A stretch of DNA of 20,178 nucleotides. Source: an uncultured Eubacterium sp. Its GTDB lineage: Bacteria; Bacillota; Clostridia; Peptostreptococcales; Anaerovoracaceae. Location of the stretch: positions 1 to 20,178 of the forward strand of contig UQRM01000037.1 of NCBI GenBank assembly GCA_900543485.1, written 5' to 3'. Positions 14,483 to 20,178 of the stretch are shown piece after piece. The position numbers and the translations under genes are program-made. Below the pieces are notes generated by a model. It saw nothing but the letters and a program-made list of their open reading frames with translations. It searched no databases and was not told the DNA's origin. Every line of letters begins with the position of its first letter. Position 1 is the stretch's first letter.

Positions 14483-15019
14483 ATGAGGGTAATAGCGGGA
14501 GATTACAAGGGGAGAAAATTACAGACACCGTCTGACTATTCCATAAGGCCGACTACTGACAAGGTCAAGGAGGCTCTGTTCAGCATACTGGCGGAAGAGA
14601 TATATGGCAGCAGGGTGCTGGATCTGTTCTCGGGGACGGGCAATCTGGGGATAGAGGCTCTCAGCAGGGGCGCCGACGAGTGTGTATTCGGAGATAACTC
14701 GCGGGAAAGCATAAGACTGATAAAGGAGAACATAGCCCATTGCGGAGCTGAAGACGGCGCGGTAGTGATGCCTGGAGATTTCAGAAAGCTGCTTATGAAT
14801 GTCCGGGGGACTTTCGATATAATATTGCTGGATCCTCCCTATGGCAAAGGGTTGATGGAGCCATGCTTCGAGTTGATACGTGAGAGAGGATTGCTGAGCG
14901 ACGGCGGCGTTATCGTGGCGGAACATCGAAAGGAGGAACGGTTCCCGGATGAGCTCCAGGGTTATCGTAAGGTAAAGGAACGAAAGTACGGGATAGTCAT
15001 GCTGTCAATATATTGTTGA
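14483..15019 (+). CDS. rsmD: 16S rRNA (guanine(966)-N(2))-methyltransferase
   Basis: RsmD methylates the exocyclic amine of G966 in 16S rRNA (E. coli numbering) using SAM. The 178-residue protein starts MRVIAGDYKGRKLQTP, has the RPTTDKVKEALFSIL block, the SAM-binding loop VLDLFSGTGNLGIEALSRGA near residues 45-65, and the catalytic DPPY at residues 117-120. AGGAGG lies five bases before ATG 14483; an upstream ATG at 14468 would place the ribosome binding site inside the gene and is rejected. It is followed by coaD, a pairing seen across Firmicutes. Confidence 0.95.
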   Translation: MRVIAGDYKGRKLQTPSDYSIRPTTDKVKEALFSILAEEIYGSRVLDLFSGTGNLGIEALSRGADECVFGDNSRESIRLIKENIAHCGAEDGAVVMPGDFRKLLMNVRGTFDIILLDPPYGKGLMEPCFELIRERGLLSDGGVIVAEHRKEERFPDELQGYRKVKERKYGIVMLSIYC

Positions 15020-15044
15020 ACCGGGCTGGAATCCATGATATAAT
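15016..15044 (+). promoter_or_regulatory. Promoter of coaD, overlapping the rsmD stop codon
   Basis: TTGAAC (15016-15021), exactly 17 bases, then TATAAT (15039-15044) preceded by TGA (extended -10). The rsmD stop codon TGA (15017-15019) lies inside the -35. Transcription would begin near 15051, about 22 bases before the coaD start. Confidence 0.75.
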
Positions 15045-15072
15045 TAACAGTAATTTCTGGGAGGACTTACAT

Positions 15073-15561
15073 ATGAAGACAAAGGCATTGTATACCGGCT
15101 CGTTCGATCCGCTCACTAACGGGCATCTCAATATCATAGAGAGGGCGGCCAAGCTGTACGATGAACTTACAATAGGAATAATAGTCAACCCTTCCAAAAA
15201 ATGTGTTTTTTCTCTCGATGAGAGGAAGGATATGATAGAGGAATCGCTGAGACATCTGAAAAATGTCAGAGTCGATTGCTTTTCAGGACTTCTGGCCAGA
15301 TACGTCAACGCCAATGGCTTCAACGTCGTCGTTAGAGGCCTCAGGGCGACCATGGATTTTGAATACGAGATACAGATGGCGCAGATGAACGCCAGGCTGT
15401 TTGACGAAACCGTTGAAACCGTCTTTCTCATGACTGATCCCAAGTACTCTTTTATAAGCTCCAGCATGATAAAGGAGGTACATTCATTGGGAGGTTCTAT
15501 AGAAGGGCTGGTACCCGGTGAGATAATACGGAAGATGGATGAGTTGATTGGTGATAAATAG
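15073..15561 (+). CDS. coaD: Phosphopantetheine adenylyltransferase
   Basis: CoaD makes dephospho-CoA from 4'-phosphopantetheine and ATP, the penultimate step of coenzyme A synthesis. The 162-residue product starts with LYTGSFDPLTNGHLNIIERA; T15-N-G-H18 is the nucleotidyltransferase (H/T)xGH motif. It also has VVVRGLRATMDFEYEIQMAQMN, which lines the substrate pocket, and the ATP-binding FISSSMIKEV. GGGAGG lies eight bases before ATG 15073. It has its own promoter inside the end of rsmD. The next gene's ribosome binding site overlaps the coaD stop, so the two are co-transcribed. Confidence 0.96.
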   Translation: MKTKALYTGSFDPLTNGHLNIIERAAKLYDELTIGIIVNPSKKCVFSLDERKDMIEESLRHLKNVRVDCFSGLLARYVNANGFNVVVRGLRATMDFEYEIQMAQMNARLFDETVETVFLMTDPKYSFISSSMIKEVHSLGGSIEGLVPGEIIRKMDELIGDK

Positions 15562-15570
15562 GAGGATATT

Positions 15571-16140
15571 ATGAGAGTTTTGGAACTTTTGGAAGAAATC
15601 GAAGAAATAGTTGATACCGCGGCAGGATTTCCTCTTACGGGAAAGATCATGGTCGACTCCCAGGAACTGCTGGAGATAGTTCGAGAGATAAGGGCTGAGC
15701 TCCCGGATGAGATACAGCAGGCTCAGTGGATAAAGAACGAGAGAGAACGCATCATAGCTGAAGCAAGGACTCAGTATGAAGCGGTCATCGAAGACGCTCA
15801 GAAGCAGGCTGACGCTCTGGTTGAGAATAATGATATTACGGTAAAAGCCAAGATGCGGGCTGACGAGCTGATGAGAGTGACGGAGAACACTGCAAAGCAG
15901 CTTAAGATAGGCACCTACGATTATCTGGACAGCATTCTGTTCAGCTTCCAGGGGAAGATGGAGCATCTCAGCTCCATATATTTCGGCGAGATGTTCACCA
16001 GTATCGAGAAAGCCTTTGAGGATATAAACTCGGCGCTGGCCGCTAACAGAGACGAGCTGAAGGACATGGCTTACAGGACACAGATGGATGCGGAAGATAT
16101 CACCCAGCCGCCTGCCGAAGAGGAGGAAGGACAGGAATAA
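15571..16140 (+). CDS. Conserved coiled-coil protein of the coaD-ylbJ region (often labelled ATPase)
   Basis: This 189-residue soluble protein is rich in Glu, Lys, Gln and Ala. Heptad-like helical segments run from about residue 35 to 110 (EIVREIRAELPDEIQQAQWIKNERERIIAEAR...). The C-terminus is acidic with a proline turn (ITQPPAEEEEGQE). The opening MRVLELLEEIEEIVDTAAGFPLTGKIMVD matches a family I recall next to coaD in Clostridia, which databases call 'ATPase' or V-type ATPase subunit H-like, although no Walker motif is present. The stretch resembles the stalk-type helices of ATPase subunit E/H or DivIVA-like proteins. AGGAGG overlaps the coaD stop, five bases before the ATG, indicating tight co-expression. 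A terminator hairpin follows. Function is unknown. Confidence 0.8.
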   Translation: MRVLELLEEIEEIVDTAAGFPLTGKIMVDSQELLEIVREIRAELPDEIQQAQWIKNERERIIAEARTQYEAVIEDAQKQADALVENNDITVKAKMRADELMRVTENTAKQLKIGTYDYLDSILFSFQGKMEHLSSIYFGEMFTSIEKAFEDINSALAANRDELKDMAYRTQMDAEDITQPPAEEEEGQE

Positions 16141-16168
16141 CGACGAGAATCGATGAGGAATACACATA

Positions 16169-16209
16169 ATACCCGTGGTCGGTCAATATGATAGACCATG
16201 GGTATTTTT
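16169..16209 (+). terminator. Rho-independent terminator whose 3' arm contains the ylbJ start codon
   Basis: ATACCCGTGGTC (16169-16180) pairs with GACCATGGGTAT (16194-16205), 12 bp with one wobble, around a 13-base loop, and T residues run to 16209. It closes the coaD/coiled-coil transcript. The likely ylbJ ATG (16198-16200) lies inside the right arm. Confidence 0.8.
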
Positions 16210-17127
16210 AAATTTGGTAAAAAGCGTATATTGATAGCGGGGTCCGTGACGATGGCTTGTTGTGTCCTCATGGTGGCCTTCCCGTCCATCGCGCTGGCCT
16301 CCGCCAGGAGAGGAATATCGCTGTGGGCCAGCGATGTGCTGCCGGCGCTGCTCCCTTTTTTCATCTGCGCTAATTTTTTGCAGAATATCGGTATAATAAG
16401 GATGTTAAGATCAGGAGCTTTTCCCTTTGCCATGAGTGTGCTGTCAGGATATCCTATGGGCGCCAAGATCGTTGGCGATCTGCGGCGAGGAGGAGAGATA
16501 TCTCTGACGGAGGCCAAGCGGCTCATGAGCTTCTGCAGCACTTCAGGTCCGGCATTCATGGTAGGAGCAGTGGGAGCGGGTATGCTGGGATCGGGGACGC
16601 TGGGCGGGATAATCGCCGCCGCTCATTATATCGGAGCATTGGTCAACGGGATCCTGTACACGAGACTGCTGGGAAGAGAAAGCGGAGGACCTCCGGCGCC
16701 GATCAGTGACAGCAAACGTGGAGGAAGAGGGATGCAGGAATCTTTCACCGATGCCATATTGATGTCTTTCCGTTCTCTGGCCATCGTGCTGGCATATATA
16801 GTCCTGTTCATGTTCCTTACAGACCTGTTCCACATGAGCGGCCTCTTTTCCATGACAGATGATCAGGCCGTGCGGGCGCTCATAAAAGGGTTCTTTGAGA
16901 TGACAGTAGGCTGTGAGGCTGTGGCGGAGGGCATCTCTGTCACCAGCTCGGTCAAATGTGTCCTGTGTGCGTTCATATTGTCCTGGGGAGGGCTTTCGGT
17001 GATGGGGCAGTCTATGAGCATGCTTTCCGGTACAGGAGTGACGCTGGGGTACCTTATGGTGAGCAAGCTGACTCATGGGATCTTTGCGGCGGCTGCCGCT
17101 TTCCTTATCACGCTCTTTGTGTTATGA
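16198..17127 (+). CDS. ylbJ: Sporulation integral membrane protein YlbJ
   Basis: YlbJ is a multi-pass membrane protein needed for spore cortex or heat resistance in Bacillus and is made in the mother cell. The 309-residue product has about eight hydrophobic segments. The family stretch ASARRGISLWASDVLPALLPFFICANFLQNIG begins near residue 34, followed by SGYPMGAKIVGDL and FCSTSGPAFMVGAVGAGMLG. The ATG at 16198 is preceded by no ribosome binding site and sits in a terminator hairpin. Alternative starts (TTG 16231, GTG 16246, ATG 16252) would cut into or just before the first membrane helix and also lack good sites. The basic residues KKR before the helix favour 16198. The terminator implies a separate, probably sporulation-specific promoter that I could not locate. 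Next is tmcAL, seven bases downstream, as in Bacillus (ylbJ near ylbM). Confidence 0.88.
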   Translation: MGIFKFGKKRILIAGSVTMACCVLMVAFPSIALASARRGISLWASDVLPALLPFFICANFLQNIGIIRMLRSGAFPFAMSVLSGYPMGAKIVGDLRRGGEISLTEAKRLMSFCSTSGPAFMVGAVGAGMLGSGTLGGIIAAAHYIGALVNGILYTRLLGRESGGPPAPISDSKRGGRGMQESFTDAILMSFRSLAIVLAYIVLFMFLTDLFHMSGLFSMTDDQAVRALIKGFFEMTVGCEAVAEGISVTSSVKCVLCAFILSWGGLSVMGQSMSMLSGTGVTLGYLMVSKLTHGIFAAAAAFLITLFVL

Positions 17128-17134
17128 TTTCATT

Positions 17135-18340
17135 ATGAAAGTATTAGGAATAACTGCGGAATACAACCCGTTCCACAACGGGCACGGATATCATCTCAGA
17201 AGATCCGTGGAACAGACAGGGGCCGATCGCGTGGTGGTCGTCATGAGTGGCGATTTCACTCAGCGGGGAGAAGCGGCTGTCATGGACAAGTGGACCAGGA
17301 GCAGGCTGGCGGTGGAAAACGGAGCCGACCTGGTGCTGGAGCTGCCTTTTGTCTTCGCCTGCTCACGGGGAAGCATATTCGCTTCAGGCGCTGTGGATAT
17401 ATTGAAGGGTGCAGGTGTCACAGATATCGCTTTCGGGAGCGAGACGGGACAGCTGGAGCAGCTGGAGGAGCTGGTCACGGCGCTGGACCAGCGCAGCAGG
17501 GAGATAGATGAGCTGAGGGCATTGGAGATGAAAAGAGGCGACTCTTTCGTCAGGGCTTACCGTCAGGCCGTGGCCCGCGTGATCGGCGAAAAGACGGCGG
17601 CTCTTATGGACAAGCCTAACAACATACTGGCTATGGAGTATCTGAGGCGTATAAGATACTGGCGCGGACAAGGAACGACGATACAAGCTCATGCGGTCAG
17701 GCGTTTCGGTTCGGGATATGGAGATGTGAACAGAAAGGAGGGCTTTGCGGGAGCATCGGCTCTCAGGAAGATGATGATGGCCGGCGACAGGGAACTGGCG
17801 GCGGACTATGTCCCGGACAACGTGGTCTCGGATCTTTGGGCTGCCGAGGATCCTCGCAGGGCAGAGGAACGGGCCTTCCTGCTGCTGCAAAGCGAGCTGA
17901 TGAGGAACAGCGCGGGGCAGCTGGCTGAGATATACTGTATGGGAGAAGGACTGGAAAACAAAATGAAGAAGGAGATCGTCAGAGCCGGTTCTATGGAGGA
18001 GTTCGTATCGTCGATAGTATCCAGGAGGTACACGGAGGCGACTGTCAGAAGACTGGTGATCTACATCCTGATGGGAATGAAGGTGTACGAGCCGCCGAGG
18101 CAGATCTATGGAAGGGTGCTGGCGGCGGGAGAAAAGGGCAGAGCGCTGCTGTCGCAGCTGAAAAAGGACGGAGCGGTATCCATGCCTGTCATCACCAATA
18201 TAAATAAGGAGAGGGAGCTATGGAGCCCTGTGGCTGACACGCTGAAGTATGATCTGCTGGCTGCCGATATGTACAATGTGTTGAAGGGGCGGGATCTGTA
18301 TCAGTTCTCTGACAGGGTCATGGGCCCGGCCATGCTGTAA
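17135..18340 (+). CDS. tmcAL: tRNA(Met) cytidine acetate ligase (YlbM)
   Basis: TmcAL activates acetate with ATP as acetyl-AMP and transfers the acetyl group to the wobble cytidine of elongator tRNA-Met. The 402-residue protein begins MKVLGITAEYNPFHNGHGYHL, the nucleotidyltransferase HxGH-type site. It continues MSGDFTQRGEAAVMDKWTRSRLAVENGADLVLELPFVFACSRG and SFVRAYRQAV...KPNNILAMEYLRRI, all family hallmarks. It starts seven bases after the ylbJ stop without an obvious Shine-Dalgarno, so translation is probably coupled to ylbJ. Codons beyond the upstream open frame (17075-17134) belong to the overlapping ylbJ end and are excluded. It is followed by ackA, another acetate-using enzyme, which has its own promoter. 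Confidence 0.94.
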   Translation: MKVLGITAEYNPFHNGHGYHLRRSVEQTGADRVVVVMSGDFTQRGEAAVMDKWTRSRLAVENGADLVLELPFVFACSRGSIFASGAVDILKGAGVTDIAFGSETGQLEQLEELVTALDQRSREIDELRALEMKRGDSFVRAYRQAVARVIGEKTAALMDKPNNILAMEYLRRIRYWRGQGTTIQAHAVRRFGSGYGDVNRKEGFAGASALRKMMMAGDRELAADYVPDNVVSDLWAAEDPRRAEERAFLLLQSELMRNSAGQLAEIYCMGEGLENKMKKEIVRAGSMEEFVSSIVSRRYTEATVRRLVIYILMGMKVYEPPRQIYGRVLAAGEKGRALLSQLKKDGAVSMPVITNINKERELWSPVADTLKYDLLAADMYNVLKGRDLYQFSDRVMGPAML

Positions 18341-18383
18341 GGCCCGGACGGACAGCAAAAATTTTTGAAAATAGCTAAGGGTA

Positions 18384-18412
18384 TTGAAATACGGCCTTTT
18401 AAAGGGTATAAT
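18384..18412 (+). promoter_or_regulatory. Sigma-A promoter of ackA
   Basis: TTGAAA (18384-18389), a 17-base spacer and a perfect TATAAT (18407-18412). Transcription would begin near 18419, with a short leader of about 35 bases. Confidence 0.85.
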
Positions 18413-18452
18413 GATATAGTTGTTTTAGTAATTAAAAAATGGAGGAATAGAA

Positions 18453-19655
18453 ATGAAAGTTTTAGTAATCAACTGTGGTAGTTCTTCACTGAAATATCAG
18501 GTTCTGGATATGACCAACGAGGCTCTGCTGTGCAAGGGCCTGGTGGAGAGGATAGGTATCGAAGGTTCGGTCATCACCCACACGAAGATAGGGATGGACG
18601 AGAAGTTCCAGCTGATCGTTCCTATGGAGGATCACAAGGATGCTATTTCCCATGTCCTCATGGCTATCCAGGATGAGAACCACGGCGTTGTAAAGAATAT
18701 GAGCGAGATCGGAGCGGTAGGCCATCGTGTGGTACACGCGGGAGAAAAGTTCGCTCATTCAGTGCTCATCGACGATCTTGTGATCGAAGCGCTGGAAGAG
18801 TGTGTAGAGCTGGCTCCTCTTCACAATCCGCCTAATCTGCTGGGTATCGCGGCATGCAAGGAACTGATGCCGGACACACCGATGGTCGCTGTATTCGATA
18901 CGGCTTTCCATCAGACGATGCCTCCTGAATCATATATTTATGCGATCCCTTATGAGTACTATGAGAAGTATGGTATCAGAAGATACGGATTCCACGGAAC
19001 GAGCCATAAGTATGTCGCTGAAAGAGCGTCGGATATACTTAACGTGAACCTGGACGATCTGAAACTGATAACGTGCCATCTGGGTAACGGAGCGTCGGTA
19101 ACGGCTATAAAGAGAGGTAAGTGCATAGATACTTCAATGGGATTCACTCCGCTGGAGGGACTCGTAATGGGTACCAGAAGCGGAGATATCGACCCGGCTA
19201 TCGTGACATACATCAGGGAGAAGGAAGGCTTCGACCAGGGCGTTGTAAACGAGATCCTCAATAAAAAGTCCGGTGTACTGGGTATATCGGGAGTTTCAAG
19301 CGATTTCAGAGATCTGGAAGCTGCCGCCGAGGAAGGTAACGAAAGAGCTATGTTGGCCCTGAAAGTATTTGCTCATAAGGTAAGATTCTATATCGGAGCG
19401 TACATCGCCGAGATGAACGGTGTAGATGCTATCGTATTCACGGCCGGCGTAGGTGAGAACGATATCGCCATGAGGGATATAATCTGTAATGACCTGGGTA
19501 ATCTGGGAATCAAGCTGGATGTGGTGAAGAACAAGGTAAGAGGAAAGGAAATGATCATTTCCAGAGAGGATTCCAAGGTAGCCATCATCCTGATACCTAC
19601 CAATGAAGAGCTGATGATCGCAAGGGATACTTATAAGATCGTAACGGGCAGATAA
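18453..19655 (+). CDS. ackA: Acetate kinase
   Basis: Acetate kinase interconverts acetate plus ATP with acetyl phosphate plus ADP; in fermenters it runs toward ATP synthesis. The 400-residue protein carries every family block: [18 protein letters not shown] at the start, [35 protein letters not shown] with the catalytic Asp, [51 protein letters not shown], and FTAGVGEN near the end. GGAGG lies seven bases before the ATG. It has a strong promoter and is probably highly expressed. Phosphotransacetylase (pta), its usual partner, is not in this window, and the DUF177 gene normally between ackA and rpmF is absent. Confidence 0.97.
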   Translation: MKVLVINCGSSSLKYQVLDMTNEALLCKGLVERIGIEGSVITHTKIGMDEKFQLIVPMEDHKDAISHVLMAIQDENHGVVKNMSEIGAVGHRVVHAGEKFAHSVLIDDLVIEALEECVELAPLHNPPNLLGIAACKELMPDTPMVAVFDTAFHQTMPPESYIYAIPYEYYEKYGIRRYGFHGTSHKYVAERASDILNVNLDDLKLITCHLGNGASVTAIKRGKCIDTSMGFTPLEGLVMGTRSGDIDPAIVTYIREKEGFDQGVVNEILNKKSGVLGISGVSSDFRDLEAAAEEGNERAMLALKVFAHKVRFYIGAYIAEMNGVDAIVFTAGVGENDIAMRDIICNDLGNLGIKLDVVKNKVRGKEMIISREDSKVAIILIPTNEELMIARDTYKIVTGR

Positions 19656-19694
19656 GCGGGAGACGATTGTGTCCGCAGGTGGCGGAATGATGCC

Positions 19695-19720
19695 GGATGA
19701 TGCTTTTCGCATCTTTTCCG
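19695..19720 (+). terminator. Weak terminator-like hairpin after ackA
   Basis: GATGC (19699-19703) and GCATC (19709-19713) pair around TTTTC and are followed by TTTT; flanking CGGA and TCCG could extend the stem across a small internal loop. The stem is short, so termination efficiency is doubtful. Confidence 0.35.
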
Positions 19721-19750
19721 CGATATATTCGCCAGGCGGTAAAATAAGTA

Positions 19751-19780
19751 TTGACAAGGTATGCTAAAGGAAGGTATACT
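19751..19780 (+). promoter_or_regulatory. Sigma-A promoter of rpmF with an internal direct repeat
   Basis: A perfect TTGACA (19751-19756), an 18-base spacer and TATACT (19775-19780). Two ten-base copies, AAGGTATGCT (19756-19765) and AAGGTATACT (19771-19780), lie 15 bases apart, the second covering the -10. Transcription would begin near 19787, leaving a leader of about 75 bases. Confidence 0.75.
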
Positions 19781-19861
19781 TTAGAAGTTGCGAATTATTT
19801 GATAGACATTTATTCAAGTGCATTTATCATATAGATAACGGCGCAAAAGGAGGTGTAAAAC

Positions 19862-20047
19862 ATGGCAGTACCTAAGAGAAAAACTTCAAAGGCTAGAAGA
19901 GACAAGAGAAAATCGGCTAACATGAAGATGAAGGCACCGGGACTTTCCATCTGCCCGCAGTGTCACGAGCCAAAGCTTCCACACAGAGTTTGCCCTAACT
20001 GTAACTATTACGACGGCAGGAATGTTGTGGAATCCGCTGAAGCGTAA
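19862..20047 (+). CDS. rpmF: 50S ribosomal protein L32, zinc-ribbon (C+) type
   Basis: L32 is a small component of the large ribosomal subunit. The 61-residue product starts MAVPKRKTSKARRDKRKSANMKM and has a zinc ribbon of two CxxC pairs, CPQC and CPNC, separated by HEPKLPHRV. AAGGAGGTG at 19847-19855 lies six bases before the ATG. In related genomes the order is DUF177-rpmF-plsX; here rpmF has its own promoter, lacks the DUF177 gene upstream, and is closed by two hairpins, so it is probably monocistronic. Confidence 0.97.
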   Translation: MAVPKRKTSKARRDKRKSANMKMKAPGLSICPQCHEPKLPHRVCPNCNYYDGRNVVESAEA

Positions 20048-20080
20048 GGAACGCGTTACGGATTGTTATAGGAAGAATGA

Positions 20081-20105
20081 AGCGGTATCGCGTAGCGATA
20101 CCGCT
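20081..20105 (+). other. Perfect hairpin downstream of rpmF
   Basis: AGCGGTATCGC and GCGATACCGCT form an exact 11-bp stem around GTA. There is no T run, so by itself it is not an intrinsic terminator. It stands 13 bases before the terminator hairpin and may protect the 3' end of the transcript. Confidence 0.6.
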
Positions 20106-20118
20106 CAGACTGCTGACA

Positions 20119-20153
20119 AACCGTATCCCGTCATTTTTCGGGATACGGTTTTA
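20119..20153 (+). terminator. Terminator hairpin after rpmF
   Basis: AACCGTATCCCG (20119-20130) and CGGGATACGGTT (20139-20150) form a perfect 12-bp stem around an eight-base loop, followed by TT and then A-rich sequence, so it can act in both directions. Confidence 0.8.
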
Positions 20154-20178
20154 AAATAGCAAAAAACATAGAAAAACA

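Noticed and set aside
18300..18345. GGGCC/GGCCC inverted repeat at the end of tmcAL as a terminator
   Set aside because: The stem is only five bp, partly inside the coding sequence, and no T run follows directly.

Overview
The window looks like chromosome of a Gram-positive, low-to-mid GC member of the Clostridia (Bacillota). Evidence for this is an alpha/beta-type small acid-soluble spore protein, a YlbJ-type sporulation membrane protein, an oxygen-independent class III ribonucleotide reductase with its activase, strong AGGAGG ribosome binding sites, and Firmicutes gene neighbourhoods (SpoVB/YabM-like–HU–RqcP; L28–Asp23–RecG; RsmD–CoaD–YlbJ–TmcAL–AckA–L32). Most genes use ATA for isoleucine and AGA/AGG for arginine. 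A family XIII / Anaerovoracaceae-like anaerobe is my guess, not something the sequence proves.

Layout. 1-4369: cardiolipin synthase (its 5' membrane-anchor part looks broken), an MTA/SAH-deaminase-like amidohydrolase and a SpoVB/MurJ-like flippase, all on +. 4370-5686: the nucleoid protein HU with its own promoter and terminator, the ribosome quality-control protein RqcP, and a PaaI-type thioesterase. 5696-7737: a minus-strand lipoprotein that I read as a catalytically dead relative of the M20 dipeptidase PepD, diverging from a GNAT acetyltransferase. 7738-10884: nrdD-nrdG behind a good sigma-A promoter and a candidate NrdR box. 10885-12014: ribosomal protein L28, a small basic membrane protein on the minus strand, and an Asp23/Gls24 protein that abuts recG. 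12015-14343: recG and a spore SASP gene. 14483-17127: rsmD, coaD, a coiled-coil protein and ylbJ. 17135-20178: tmcAL, ackA and rpmF, closed by two strong hairpins.

How it fits together. The content is mostly housekeeping (translation, CoA synthesis, dNTP synthesis, DNA repair, envelope lipids) mixed with sporulation genes. AckA and TmcAL are neighbours that both use acetate plus ATP. Compared with the gene orders I recall from Bacillus and Clostridium, several usual partners are missing: MazG, YabP/YabQ/DivIC, FakA, Pta and the DUF177 protein. I see no insertion sequences, CRISPR arrays, tRNA or rRNA genes, or phage genes. No gene-free stretch exceeds 300 bases; the longest gap, before nrdD, holds a terminator-like hairpin, a promoter and the candidate NrdR box.

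The most unusual item is the PepD-like lipoprotein at 5696-7081, which keeps the fold-level sequence pattern of the M20 family but has lost most of the metal ligands.
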